Of a stretch of DNA of 16,273 nt, positions 5,643-14,294 are shown piece after piece. The DNA is from Gammaproteobacteria bacterium (GTDB lineage Bacteria > Pseudomonadota > Gammaproteobacteria > BMS3Bbin11): positions 1-16,273 of the forward strand of contig JAUWVE010000011.1 in the NCBI GenBank assembly GCA_030617565.1, given 5' to 3'. The stretch's first letter is position 1. Each line of letters opens with the position of its first letter. The notes under the pieces were generated by a model. It searched no databases. It had not been told where the DNA came from and saw only the letters and a program-made list of their open reading frames with translations. A program made the translations under genes and the position numbers.

Positions 5643-7755
5643 GACTCTTTCGTCGCGACATCTCACTATCCTGCTCGATAGCATGCAACTGTTCAATAAT
5701 GGTTTCTTCATCTTCAACCAGTTCAGGTTTTGTGAGCAACCATATGGTAAAACACGCCCCCTCACCAGCTGTCGACTGCACAGTAATATTCCCTCCGTAA
5801 TGTCTTATCAAGCTATAGCTCACTGACAGCCCAAGACCCGAACCTTCACCCTGACCCTTGGTGCTATAAAAAGGGTTGAATACCTTACTCATTTCCTCAT
5901 TACCCATACCCGGGCCATTGTCCTCTACACTGATGGCAACACCTTTATCGTCCCAGTTGCGGGTAGATATATTTATCCAGCCATTACTTGATCCAGCAGC
6001 ATGTATCGCATTGACGAGTAAATTGACAATCACCTGTTTCAGCTCCTGCTGATTGATATGGATATGTTGATCAGCATGCAGTTCCAGCCTGATTTCAAAA
6101 CTCGATTTTTTCTGATAGTGACGAATCAGCTTCAAGGTCTGATGAATCAGCTCGTTGGCATCGACATCAGACATATAGCCTGCATACTCATCCGGACGGG
6201 CATATTGCAATAAGTTATCGATGATTTCCTTGATCCGGTAAATCTGATCAACGATAAGATCTATCTCTTCCTGAACGGGTTCTATGGCTGGCCCAAGCTC
6301 ATCTATCAGTACATCAAGATTACCCAGCATGACTGCTGTCGGGTTATTGATCTCATGTGCAACGCCTGCGGTAAGTTCACCAAGAGCGGCAAGCTTCTCG
6401 GCATTGACCAGGCGCTGTCGGGTCTCCTGCAATACACCGATAGTACGCTGCAGATCCTCATTTTTCTGCTGTAATTCTGCAGTGCGCTCATGAACCTTGT
6501 GATCCAGCTGGTCTGCAGCCGCCTGGATTTCCTGATTGCGCTCATGCAACAGCTCGAGCAAGCTATCAAATTCCCTTGCCAACTCTCCAATTTCATCCCG
6601 CGACGCCACTATTCCAATACGGCGTACTACACCCTTTCTTGTTGCCTGCACGACATTGCTCATTGCCTCGATAGGCTTGAAAATAGATTTTGCCCCCCAG
6701 ATCGCCAGCCATGATGAAATGGCCATCAGCAACAGAAACATCAACATAAAAATTGCCAAAGCCTTCCATAGTGCTACGCGAAACGGGGTTTCCAGGAAGC
6801 CGGCATACAGCATGCCCACGCGTTTTCCATCTATGTCGATGATCGGTTCATAAGACGAGATATACCAGTCGTTTACAACGAAAGCACGATCAATCCATGT
6901 CTTGCCCTGATCCAGCACCTGTGTGCGAACTTCATCCGAAACACGTGTGCCTAGCGCACGCTGTCCAGGCTTTCGTGGAACGTTCGTTGATATACGCACG
7001 TCATCGAGGAAAACGGTAACGGTACCAATACTACCTTCCGGCAGACTGCCAGGCCCGTATACAAGATCACGTATGGCATCAACGAATCCAAAGTTCTCAT
7101 TCAGCAGTACTCCGCCATCAAGAATCGCCACCAGTTCACCACGTGAATTTTTAACAGGATATAGTGCGCGTATCATCATTGCGCGATCCTCTATTGTGCG
7201 ATCTGTGGGGCGCGCACGAGGAGTTTCTATCAGAGTAAGCTCAACAGTGTTTGCCAGCGTTTCACTTTCTCTACGTAATTCTTCTGAACTGAAAATCTCC
7301 ACACCGACCGCTGGCTTACCCTTTGCTGCCTTGAGCAATGAAGACGAAGAACGCAGCATGGCATGGCCCTGTATATCCTCCGAATAGAGAGGCGCTCCGC
7401 CCTGGTCGATCACATGCAAATAACTAAAACCCGCTGATTTCTTTACTGACTTCAGCTGATTCTGTATTGACTGCTTATTTTTTACTTCCAGCGCTGTCCT
7501 GAAAGAGTACGACTCAGCCAGGGTGCTCAACCTGTTAAGGTAATCCTGCTGCATACGAATAAACACATCATCGGCAACATTGAGGTCGGTATTGACCTTT
7601 AAGTAGAGTTGATCATAAGAGAAGGTCGCGCCCCAGTAGACCGCAATAGCAAGTACCACTGGCATAAGCAGAAGAATGGGGAAAAGTACCAGCGCCAGCA
7701 GCTTGTAACGGACCGTTCCTCGAACCGCCCGTATCAGTCTAGTCGCAACATCCAC
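5590..7755 (-). CDS. Membrane sensor histidine kinase with Cache-like periplasmic domain
   Basis: A protein of 721 residues. Order: transmembrane helix at about 18-44, a periplasmic sensor of about 280 residues that looks like a Cache (sCache/dCache-type) domain, a second helix at about 330-353, HAMP at about 350-400, and a coiled coil at about 405-455. Then come HisKA with the phospho-acceptor H467 in GVAHEINN and a HATPase domain with N box (NLLVNAIHAA), G1 (DNGPGMG, 612-618) and G2 (GEGSGLGLS, 636-644). This is the NtrB-like class that phosphorylates NtrC-type regulators, and the partner gene lies immediately upstream with a 7-nt gap. Start: GTG at 7755, no good ribosome binding site, so coupling is likely. 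The tail of about 45 residues after HATPase is poorly conserved and is encoded opposite the end of the HTH-PBP gene. The ligand is unknown; formate, another small acid or an oxyanion are guesses from context. Confidence 0.93.
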   Translation of the reverse strand: MDVATRLIRAVRGTVRYKLLALVLFPILLLMPVVLAIAVYWGATFSYDQLYLKVNTDLNVADDVFIRMQQDYLNRLSTLAESYSFRTALEVKNKQSIQNQLKSVKKSAGFSYLHVIDQGGAPLYSEDIQGHAMLRSSSSLLKAAKGKPAVGVEIFSSEELRRESETLANTVELTLIETPRARPTDRTIEDRAMMIRALYPVKNSRGELVAILDGGVLLNENFGFVDAIRDLVYGPGSLPEGSIGTVTVFLDDVRISTNVPRKPGQRALGTRVSDEVRTQVLDQGKTWIDRAFVVNDWYISSYEPIIDIDGKRVGMLYAGFLETPFRVALWKALAIFMLMFLLLMAISSWLAIWGAKSIFKPIEAMSNVVQATRKGVVRRIGIVASRDEIGELAREFDSLLELLHERNQEIQAAADQLDHKVHERTAELQQKNEDLQRTIGVLQETRQRLVNAEKLAALGELTAGVAHEINNPTAVMLGNLDVLIDELGPAIEPVQEEIDLIVDQIYRIKEIIDNLLQYARPDEYAGYMSDVDANELIHQTLKLIRHYQKKSSFEIRLELHADQHIHINQQELKQVIVNLLVNAIHAAGSSNGWINISTRNWDDKGVAISVEDNGPGMGNEEMSKVFNPFYSTKGQGEGSGLGLSVSYSLIRHYGGNITVQSTAGEGACFTIWLLTKPELVEDEETIIEQLHAIEQDSEMSRRKSPSHHPTTTVHSQLNRNL

Positions 7756-7762
7756 AGGAAGT

Positions 7763-9178
7763 TTAATCGGCTAAACGCCAGGCCTGTACTTTTCGTTCAA
7801 GTGTCTTGCGCGAGACGCCAAGATGCCTCGCTGCGGCAGACTTGTTGCCACCTTCCATATCCAGCACTTTTAGTATGTGGCGTTTCTCAACGGCTTCCAG
7901 CAGCAGCTCTGTGGCCTCATCTTTACAATTGCCTGGATCACCGTCTGCGGGAAGACCGCTCAGACATTCCTGAGGACTCTGGTCGAGCAGCAGGCAGCGC
8001 TCAATCACATTCTTCAACTCTCGAACATTGCCCGGCCAGCTGTAACTTCGTAGTTGTGCCAACTCGCGACCACCCATTTCATGCGGTTCCACCCCCATAT
8101 CGGCCGACAGGTTTTGCATAAAATACTCAACCAGATCAGGGATATCATCGAGACGCTCTCGCAGGGTTGGTAATCGCACGGTCACTACATTCAGTCGATA
8201 GAACAGATCCTGACGAAAATTGCCCTTTTCCACCTCCTCAGCCAGATTACGGTTGGTTGCGGCAATGATTCGTACATCAACAGGCACCTCGCGGTTGGAC
8301 CCGACCGGTCTGATGGAATGTTCCTCCAGAACGCGCAGCAGGTGTATCTGCATGGGTAATGGCATTTCCCCAATTTCATCGAGAAACAAAGTGCCATTAT
8401 TGGCATAGGTAAACAAACCATCTCGTGCCTGGTGAGCACCGGTAAATGCGCCTTTTACGTGACCGAACAACTCACTTTCCATCAATTCTGAGGTGATTGC
8501 ACCGCAATTAACAGGGACGAAGCTTCCACTGCGGCCACTCCATTGATGAACCGCACGCGCAGCGAGTTCTTTTCCCGTTCCCGATTCACCTTCAATAAGC
8601 ACTGTAGTCGGCATCGGTGCAATGCGCTTGATAACATCGCACATACTTTTCATGGTCTCACATTGACCGACCATGCCACTGTCATAGAACTGGTCAACCT
8701 GTCGCCGCAATACAACATTCTCGCGTTGTATCTGCTGACGCTCTATACAACGCTCAACAGATGCCATGATCTGTTCCATACGAAAGGGTTTGAGAATGAA
8801 ATCAGCCGCTCCGGCACGCAAGGCATCAATCGCCGTTTCAACATTCGCATGCGCGGTGATAAAGATCACCGCCGTAGTACTGCCCTGCGTACGCATTTTT
8901 GTCACCCATTCCACACCGGAACAACCGGGTAATCGTATATCAGCAATAATCAGGTCGAAATTACATCGCTCAGTGAGGGCTTCTGCGGTACTTATATCTT
9001 CGGCCAGTTCAACCAGGCCAAAGCGCTTCTCCATACCTTTCTGCAGAAAACTTCGAATGCCAGGCTCATCGTCGATAATAAGCAAGGATTTCTGTTTCAG
9101 TGACAGCGATGAGGGTTTGCTGTCATTTGATTGCCGTTGTTGACTGAAATCTTCATTCTTTAGAGCGTATTCGGCCAT
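7763..9178 (-). CDS. Sigma-54-dependent response regulator, NtrC family
   Basis: A protein of 471 residues from the preferred ATG at 9178 (AGG 5 nt and GAGG about 11 nt upstream). An ATG at 9250 would add 24 unconserved residues and has no ribosome binding site. Receiver domain: acidic pair in LIIDDEP (D36/D37), phospho-acceptor D80 in IADIRLPG, K130 in LKPF. AAA+ domain: Walker A GESGTGKE (197-204), an intact GAFTGA loop (243-248) that contacts sigma-54, and Walker B LFLDEIGEM. The C-terminal Fis-type HTH ends the protein (GGNKSAAARHLGVSRKTLERKVQ). When phosphorylated by the kinase encoded next to it, it should activate -24/-12 promoters. Three such promoters lie within 7 kb (2536, 2737, 9410), one of them divergent from this gene; they are the obvious targets. 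Confidence 0.95.
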   Translation of the reverse strand: MAEYALKNEDFSQQRQSNDSKPSSLSLKQKSLLIIDDEPGIRSFLQKGMEKRFGLVELAEDISTAEALTERCNFDLIIADIRLPGCSGVEWVTKMRTQGSTTAVIFITAHANVETAIDALRAGAADFILKPFRMEQIMASVERCIERQQIQRENVVLRRQVDQFYDSGMVGQCETMKSMCDVIKRIAPMPTTVLIEGESGTGKELAARAVHQWSGRSGSFVPVNCGAITSELMESELFGHVKGAFTGAHQARDGLFTYANNGTLFLDEIGEMPLPMQIHLLRVLEEHSIRPVGSNREVPVDVRIIAATNRNLAEEVEKGNFRQDLFYRLNVVTVRLPTLRERLDDIPDLVEYFMQNLSADMGVEPHEMGGRELAQLRSYSWPGNVRELKNVIERCLLLDQSPQECLSGLPADGDPGNCKDEATELLLEAVEKRHILKVLDMEGGNKSAAARHLGVSRKTLERKVQAWRLAD

Positions 9179-9473
9179 AAACCTGAATCCTCGGTAGTGT
9201 CGAACAGGGAAAATTCTTATCGATTCTCCTCTAATGATTGACAGCAACATAACACAAAACTCACATCAGGCAACTTAATGGACGAAATGCACCAGTAGAG
9301 AGTCAGCGATTGCGACATTATTTCCCATGCAGAAACTTTCTATTCGGTCGTACTCGGCAGCTATTTAATTCAGGCCTGTAATCGCTGGCCCGGCACTTCA
9401 GACAACAGCTGGCACTATTCTTGCTTTTATCTTTGTATCTTAATTAATAATTCACAGAACGACAGTTACCCGT
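9179..9473. other. Divergent control region between the response regulator and tupA
   Basis: About 295 bp without a gene, apart from a possible longer regulator start at 9250. It holds the sigma-54 promoter at 9410-9425 and, upstream, the room for activator sites. I see no long inverted repeat here; CAGGCCTG at 9371-9378 is the best short palindrome. AATGCACC near 9287-9294 also occurs at 2587-2594 in the other control region, with partly similar flanks, but this is weak evidence for a shared operator. Confidence 0.5.
9410..9425 (+). promoter_or_regulatory. Sigma-54 (-24/-12) promoter for tupABC-mobAB-moeA
   Basis: TGGCACTATTCTTGCT matches the conserved parts TGGCAC and TTGCT of the RpoN consensus with GG and GC 10 nt apart. 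The predicted start near 9436 gives a leader of about 38 nt before the tupA ATG. Confidence 0.85.
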
Positions 9474-10343
9474 ATGCCTGCACGCAAATTATTTAAATTT
9501 ATGCCCCTGTTTTTTTACTCCCTGGTTTTTATTATGGCGTTGCCAGCACAAGCTGGCGATAAAGCCCTGCTACGTCTTGCCACCACAACCAGCACAGAGA
9601 ACTCCGGTTTGTTGCAACACCTCCTGCCAGCCTTTGAACGTGACACGGGGATCCGGGTTCATACCATAGCAGTCGGTACGGGTAAGGCACTTCGAATGGG
9701 GCGTGATGGTGATGTCGATGTAGTGCTAGTCCATGCTCCGGCGGCTGAACAGGCATTCGTCGAAGCGGGCTATGGCATCGAACGTCATGATGTCATGTAC
9801 AACGATTTTATTCTCGTCGGTCCGGCTGCGGACCCTGCCTCAGTCAAACAAAGCCAGAGCGCCAGTGACGCCCTGGCAAGGATTGCTAACAACGCATGCA
9901 TATTCATCTCCAGGGGCGACGATTCAGGAACCAATAAAAAGGAGCTCAAACTGTGGAGTAACGCCGCCATCAAGCCAAAGGGCAACTGGTACAGAGAAGC
10001 AGGCCAGGGTATGGGTAAGGTCTTGCAAATGGCCGGTGAATTATCTTCCTACACCCTGACCGACCGTGGCACATGGCTGGCATATCGCAGTAAATCGCCA
10101 CTGCAACTCGTTTATCAGGGCGACCCCGCACTGTTTAACCCGTATGGCATCATTGCCGTCAATCCAGCACGTTTCCCGGATATTAACCATGCCGGAGCTC
10201 AGGCTCTAATCAACTGGATCACCTCACCACCGGGCCAACGACTGATAGGCAACTACACCATTGGTGGTACACAGTCGTTTACTCCATCCGCCAATTCAGG
10301 TCAGTTTGCACTGGGCCGGGAACCTGCCAGTCAGGCACATTGA
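9474..10343 (+). CDS. tupA: Tungstate ABC transporter, periplasmic substrate-binding protein TupA
   Basis: A protein of 289 residues with a clear signal peptide: basic N-terminus, hydrophobic stretch, cleavage likely after ALPAQA (residue 27). The mature protein begins with the TupA hallmark TTTSTENSG (37-45), which forms part of the oxyanion site. Further family segments are VGTGKALRMGRDGDVDVVLVHAP, the FISRGDDSGTNKKE loop, YTLTDRGTWLAY and NPYGIIAVNP. This set separates TupA from ModA, which lacks the TTTS motif, so tungstate is the expected ligand, with molybdate as a weaker alternative. It is the first gene after a sigma-54 promoter and lies 18 nt upstream of the permease gene. No strong ribosome binding site is seen before the ATG. 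Tungstate preference cannot be proven from sequence. Confidence 0.95.
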   Translation: MPARKLFKFMPLFFYSLVFIMALPAQAGDKALLRLATTTSTENSGLLQHLLPAFERDTGIRVHTIAVGTGKALRMGRDGDVDVVLVHAPAAEQAFVEAGYGIERHDVMYNDFILVGPAADPASVKQSQSASDALARIANNACIFISRGDDSGTNKKELKLWSNAAIKPKGNWYREAGQGMGKVLQMAGELSSYTLTDRGTWLAYRSKSPLQLVYQGDPALFNPYGIIAVNPARFPDINHAGAQALINWITSPPGQRLIGNYTIGGTQSFTPSANSGQFALGREPASQAH

Positions 10344-10361
10344 GCCAGCGTTATCTTCACA

Positions 10362-11063
10362 ATGGACACTCTCAACAATGCTACTTTCGAGGCCATACAG
10401 CTACTGGCAAGCGGTGACAGCGAACTTTGGAATATCATAGGCATTTCATTCAAGGTTTCGACCACAGCAATCCTGATTGCCACCCCGCCCTCCCTGCTGC
10501 TGGCATTTCTGCTCGCCTATGGAAATTTTCCCGGCCGTCGACTATTGATCTCCGTGTTCAGCACACTGCTATCCATACCTGCAGTCGTGGTGGGGCTGAC
10601 GCTATACCTGATATTATCCCGGCAGGGACCGTTGGGAGACCTGAAACTACTGTTTACGCAAAGTGCCATGGTGCTTGGCCAGATAGTTTTATGTGTCCCT
10701 ATCCTGGTCGCCATGTGCCACTCTGCTTTACAGGCCGCTGATCGTCGTGCATGGGAGACTGCGCGAACACTTGGAGCCGGGCCAGCAAGAGCCGTGGTAA
10801 CCGTCATGCACGAGGTTCGGTTCGGGCTGTTTGCCGCCCTGCTGGCCGCATACGGGCGTATCATCGCAGAGGTCGGTGCCTCAATGATGCTGGGGGGCAA
10901 CATCCTCAACGCCACTCGCAACATACCTACAGCTATCGCACTGGAAACCAGCAAGGGCGAGTTTTCTCAGGGCATTGCACTGGGTATAGTGCTGCTGATA
11001 CTGGCATTTATACTCAATGGACTACTTCATTATTTCCAGGGCAAGGGTCGATTCGCAACGTGA
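10362..11063 (+). CDS. tupB: Tungstate ABC transporter, permease TupB
   Basis: An inner-membrane protein of 233 residues with about five hydrophobic segments (roughly residues 26-50, 58-85, 100-120, 155-180 and 205-225). The cytoplasmic coupling loop ARTLGAGPARAVVTVMHEVR (about 133-152) is the EAA motif that docks with the ATPase. LSIPAVVVGLTLYLILSRQGPLG and EVGASMMLGGNI are typical of TupB-like permeases. The gene sits between tupA and tupC, 4 nt from the latter. Length and order match known tungstate importers. Confidence 0.94.
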   Translation: MDTLNNATFEAIQLLASGDSELWNIIGISFKVSTTAILIATPPSLLLAFLLAYGNFPGRRLLISVFSTLLSIPAVVVGLTLYLILSRQGPLGDLKLLFTQSAMVLGQIVLCVPILVAMCHSALQAADRRAWETARTLGAGPARAVVTVMHEVRFGLFAALLAAYGRIIAEVGASMMLGGNILNATRNIPTAIALETSKGEFSQGIALGIVLLILAFILNGLLHYFQGKGRFAT

Positions 11064-11067
11064 CACT

Positions 11068-11784
11068 ATGATCAATATTCAGTTCAAAGGGATTGCCAAA
11101 CACTACCGCCGGCGAACAATTCTTGATGGTGTCGACATCTCCCTGCAGGATAGCCAGTGCACACTTCTTTGTGGTGCAAATGGCGCTGGCAAAACCACTT
11201 TATTGAAAATCATGGCGGGCCTGGTGAGACCGGATTCCGGTACACTGAACACCGGCCTTGGTGAAATGAAATGGCGTCGTTGCATAAAAGCACTGAAAGA
11301 GAAAGCCATGTATATGCACCAGCAGCCCTACATGTTTGATGCCAGTGTGAGACGAAATATTGCCTATGCGCTACCGCCCATGCTCAGCCACGAAGACAGG
11401 GACAAGCGCATTTATGAGGCACTAGCCTGGGCAAACCTGGAGCCTCTTGCTACGGCCTCGGCGACAAGCCTGTCAGGTGGAGAAGTACAACGCGTTGCAC
11501 TGGCCAGGGCATGGTTGCGATCTCCCTCAGTTCTACTGCTGGATGAACCGACGACCAACATGGACCATGATGCCCGTTTACGGACACATAATTTGCTGCG
11601 CCAGTTAAAAGACCAGGGTATGGCCATCGTCATTTCCAGCCATGATGCGCTGCAATTTCAGTCGCTCGCATGCAGACAACTGCTGCTAAAAGATGGCAAA
11701 ATATCACCTGTAAATACAATCACACAGGCAGAAAATGTTTCTGCCTTTCCTATAAACCCGCTTCAGCAACACCAACAGGTATGA
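11068..11784 (+). CDS. tupC: Tungstate ABC transporter, ATP-binding protein TupC
   Basis: A protein of 238 residues from ATG 11068, which follows the tupB stop by 4 nt. An in-frame ATG at 11017 would run back into tupB and is unlikely. ABC features are Walker A GANGAGKT (36-43), Q-loop at Q85/Q86, signature LSGGE (135-139), Walker B VLLLDEP (155-161) and switch H192 in SSHD. It is short and lacks the C-terminal TOBE domain that binds oxyanion in many ModC proteins, as is usual for TupC. It powers tungstate uptake with TupB. Its stop overlaps the mobA start (ATGA). Confidence 0.94.
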   Translation: MINIQFKGIAKHYRRRTILDGVDISLQDSQCTLLCGANGAGKTTLLKIMAGLVRPDSGTLNTGLGEMKWRRCIKALKEKAMYMHQQPYMFDASVRRNIAYALPPMLSHEDRDKRIYEALAWANLEPLATASATSLSGGEVQRVALARAWLRSPSVLLLDEPTTNMDHDARLRTHNLLRQLKDQGMAIVISSHDALQFQSLACRQLLLKDGKISPVNTITQAENVSAFPINPLQQHQQV

Positions 11785-12386
11785 GACCTCCTGATAAAGA
11801 AAATATCACTGCGGTTATTCTGGCGGGTGGTCGCGGCAGTCGTCTAGGCGGCCAGGACAAGGGTCTGCTGGGACTCAATGGCAAGCCATTGATTGAGCAT
11901 ATCCTCGATGCCATCACACCACAGGTTAAGACTGTCATCATAAGCGCAAATCGCAACCATCAGGTCTATGCCGGCTATGGTTACCCGGTTGTCAGTGATG
12001 ATATGACAGATTTCCAGGGCCCATTAGCTGGTTTTGCCGCCGCGCTCTCAGCATGCAATACTGATTACATCATGACCCTGCCCTGTGACGGCCCATCTGT
12101 CCCTGCTGATCTTGCTGCGAGATTATCTAAAGCTATTATTGATAATGAAGCTGAATTAGCTGTCGCACATGACGGCCAACGCATGCAGCCTGTATACGCA
12201 TTGATACCACGTTCTTTACTTGACAGCCTGCTGGCATTTCTCGATGCAGGTGATCGAAAAATAGACCTCTGGTATGCACAGCATAAAGTTGCACTGGCAG
12301 ATTTTTCCGATGTTCTGGAGAGCTTCTTCAATATCAACACCGAAAAGGATCATCGTCAGGCAGGAAAACAGGAAATATCAGCATGA
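11781..12386 (+). CDS. mobA: Molybdenum cofactor guanylyltransferase MobA
   Basis: A protein of 201 residues from ATG 11781, which overlaps the tupC stop; an in-frame ATG at 11670 lies inside tupC and is rejected. MobA transfers GMP from GTP to the metal-pterin to make bis-MGD, the cofactor form of formate dehydrogenases. The nucleotide-binding signature LAGGRGSRLGGQDKG (14-28) is intact, followed by GKPLIEH, FQGPLAGFAAAL and the metal-binding region LPCDGPSVP. Its stop overlaps the mobB start (ATGA). The fusion of cofactor completion to tungstate import in one transcript suggests that W-bis-MGD can be made on demand. Confidence 0.95.
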   Translation: MRPPDKENITAVILAGGRGSRLGGQDKGLLGLNGKPLIEHILDAITPQVKTVIISANRNHQVYAGYGYPVVSDDMTDFQGPLAGFAAALSACNTDYIMTLPCDGPSVPADLAARLSKAIIDNEAELAVAHDGQRMQPVYALIPRSLLDSLLAFLDAGDRKIDLWYAQHKVALADFSDVLESFFNINTEKDHRQAGKQEISA

Positions 12387-12946
12387 ACAAGATTCCCGTG
12401 CCCATGGTTGGCTTTTGTGCCTGGAGTGGCACCGGCAAGACGACCTTGCTAACTCAACTGCTGCCAATACTGGTTGCACAGGGCCTAAGGGTCGCTGTTG
12501 TCAAACATGCCCATCACAATTTTGATATCGATCATCCCGGCAAGGACAGCTTCGAACTACGCGAAGCCGGTGCCAGTCAGATGCTGATTACATCACGCAA
12601 GCGCATGGCGATAATTACCGAATTCGAAGAAGATCGTGCCGAACCTTCGCTGAGTGATGCACTTGAACGATTAAATATGCAGGAGCTGGATCTTATCCTG
12701 GTAGAGGGATTCAAACATGAAAGCTATCCAAAGATAGAACTTCACCGCCCGGAGCTTAAAAAGTCCTTAATGTTTCCAGACGACCCAACTATTATCGCGA
12801 TCGCCAGCGACGCAGTAATAACTGAAAACAGCAACATCCTGCCAAAGCTGAACCTCAATAACCCACCGCAAATCGCCCAGTTCATTATCGATAACATTCT
12901 TGTCACCAAGCCCGCTGTGGCGGTATCCGGGGTCAGTCTACCGTGA
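12383..12946 (+). CDS. mobB: Molybdopterin-guanine dinucleotide biosynthesis adapter MobB
   Basis: A GTP-binding protein of 187 residues that assists MobA; its exact role is not settled and it is dispensable in E. coli. The P-loop GFCAWSGTGKTT (10-21) is followed by the MobB-specific stretch VVKHAHHNFDIDHPGKDSFELREAGA and by DLILVEGFKHESYPKIELHR, both characteristic. A tail of about 15 residues after the conserved core shows nothing notable. The start overlaps the mobA stop by 4 bp and the end overlaps moeA by 4 bp (GTGA). Confidence 0.95.
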   Translation: MNKIPVPMVGFCAWSGTGKTTLLTQLLPILVAQGLRVAVVKHAHHNFDIDHPGKDSFELREAGASQMLITSRKRMAIITEFEEDRAEPSLSDALERLNMQELDLILVEGFKHESYPKIELHRPELKKSLMFPDDPTIIAIASDAVITENSNILPKLNLNNPPQIAQFIIDNILVTKPAVAVSGVSLP

Positions 12947-14211
12947 GCAATGTTATTCATTCAGCATCCTGCTGCGACGACGTCCCTGAAGCTGTGACAC
13001 TGACTGTTGACAAAGCGCGCCAGCGAATTATCGACACGGTTCATCCCATCACCAGCTGTGAAAAACTCACCCTGCGGAATGCGCTAAACAGGGTACTGGC
13101 AGAAGACATCATTTCACCAATGGATGTGCCGGGTCATACCAATTCTGCCATGGATGGTTACGCGCTGTCAGGTGATGACCTGCCACAGTCTGGCGAGCAG
13201 ATCTACCAGATCATTGGCAAGTCCTTTGCTGGAGCTCCATTTAGCGGTCGCTGCAAAGCGGGTCAGTGCGTTCGCATCATGACCGGCGCTGTGATGCCGG
13301 AGGGTACCGACACCGTCATCATGCAGGAACATATAGAGACAACAGGACCTGATGGTGTGCGTATAGCTGACGGCCACCGCCGTGAACAGAATGTCCGCCA
13401 GGCCGGTGAAGACATTACAGCAGGTAGCACGGTTTTACAGACATCGCACAAACTGACACCTGCTGATCTCGGTATTCTGTCCTCGCTGGGGATAGGCGAA
13501 GTCCGAGTGTATCGACGTCCACGTGTGGCATTTTTCTCCACCGGCGATGAACTGCGTTCGATTGGTGAACCTCTGGCGGAAGGCGATGTTTATGACAGCA
13601 ATCGATATAGCCTGTATGGCATGCTTAAACGACTGGACGTTGAAGTACTGGACATGGGCGTGGTCAGGGATAATGAAAACGAGCTGAGAAAGGCATTTTC
13701 AGAGGCCGCGGCTATGGCTGATGTGGTGATTACCTCTGGTGGTGTATCGGTGGGAGAGGCCGACTACATCAAACCTATACTCGAACAGACAGGTGAAATT
13801 AATTTCTGGAAAATCGCCATGAAACCAGGACGACCACTGACCCAGGGGCGCATAGGCAACAGCCTGTTCTTCGGTCTGCCGGGAAATCCTGTCGCTGTCA
13901 TGGTGACGTTTTACCAGTTTGTTCAGCCTGCACTGAATTATCTGGCCAGCGGCAGAAAAAGCCTGCCAATGACCATCATGGCGACCAGTACCGGGAACAT
14001 ATTCAAACGTCCCGGGCGTTACGAATTCCAGCGCGGCATTCTTGAGCAGAGTGCTGACGGTCAACTGACAGTCAGAAAAACCGGCCAGCAGGGCTCAGGC
14101 GTCCTGACCTCGATGAGCCTTGCCAACTGCTTCATTTTATTGCCGGAAGATTGTGATGGTGTCTCGTCAGGGGAGACCGTCCAGGTACAGCCATTCTCAA
14201 CCTTTATCTGA
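12943..14211 (+). CDS. moeA: Molybdopterin molybdenumtransferase MoeA
   Basis: A protein of 422 residues, near the usual size. MoeA inserts molybdate (or tungstate) into adenylylated molybdopterin. Family segments in order are DVPGHTNSAMDGYAL (61-75), VRIMTGAVMPEGTDTVIMQEH (about 110-130), FFSTGDEL, YDSNRYSLYGML, ITSGGVSVGEADYI, FWKIAMKPGRPL and FGLPGNPVAVMVTF, with the C-terminal domain IV present. The start is GTG at 12943, overlapping the mobB stop (GTGA), so it is translationally coupled. It is the last gene of the tup-mob-moe operon. Because it is cotranscribed with a tungstate importer it might be a tungsten-preferring form, but no sequence mark for metal choice can be read here. Confidence 0.96.
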   Translation: MSNVIHSASCCDDVPEAVTLTVDKARQRIIDTVHPITSCEKLTLRNALNRVLAEDIISPMDVPGHTNSAMDGYALSGDDLPQSGEQIYQIIGKSFAGAPFSGRCKAGQCVRIMTGAVMPEGTDTVIMQEHIETTGPDGVRIADGHRREQNVRQAGEDITAGSTVLQTSHKLTPADLGILSSLGIGEVRVYRRPRVAFFSTGDELRSIGEPLAEGDVYDSNRYSLYGMLKRLDVEVLDMGVVRDNENELRKAFSEAAAMADVVITSGGVSVGEADYIKPILEQTGEINFWKIAMKPGRPLTQGRIGNSLFFGLPGNPVAVMVTFYQFVQPALNYLASGRKSLPMTIMATSTGNIFKRPGRYEFQRGILEQSADGQLTVRKTGQQGSGVLTSMSLANCFILLPEDCDGVSSGETVQVQPFSTFI

Positions 14212-14285
14212 TGTTACTGCAGTCGACCGAAGAACACTGATTGCTGCTCACAAGGTCCGGCCCCGGATTGATGTTAAAACCTTAT

Positions 14286-14294
14286 ATTCTTTAT
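14286..14294 (+). repeat. Left 9-bp direct repeat (target-site duplication)
   Basis: ATTCTTTAT here is repeated exactly at 14528-14536, directly flanking the inverted ends of the element between them. A 9-bp duplication is the mark of insertion by a DDE-type transposase. Confidence 0.75.

Noticed and set aside
6923..7387. Plus-strand open frame of 154 codons opposite the kinase gene
   Set aside because: It is antisense to the well-supported Cache domain coding region, Ser/Arg-rich as shadow frames are, with no recognisable domain.
11017..11067. Longer tupC start at 11017
   Set aside because: It would lie inside tupB; ATG 11068 gives a normal ABC ATPase N-terminus.
11670..11780. Longer mobA start at 11670
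   Set aside because: It would overlap tupC by over 100 bp; ATG 11781 overlaps the tupC stop as ATGA and starts the protein just before the nucleotide-binding motif.
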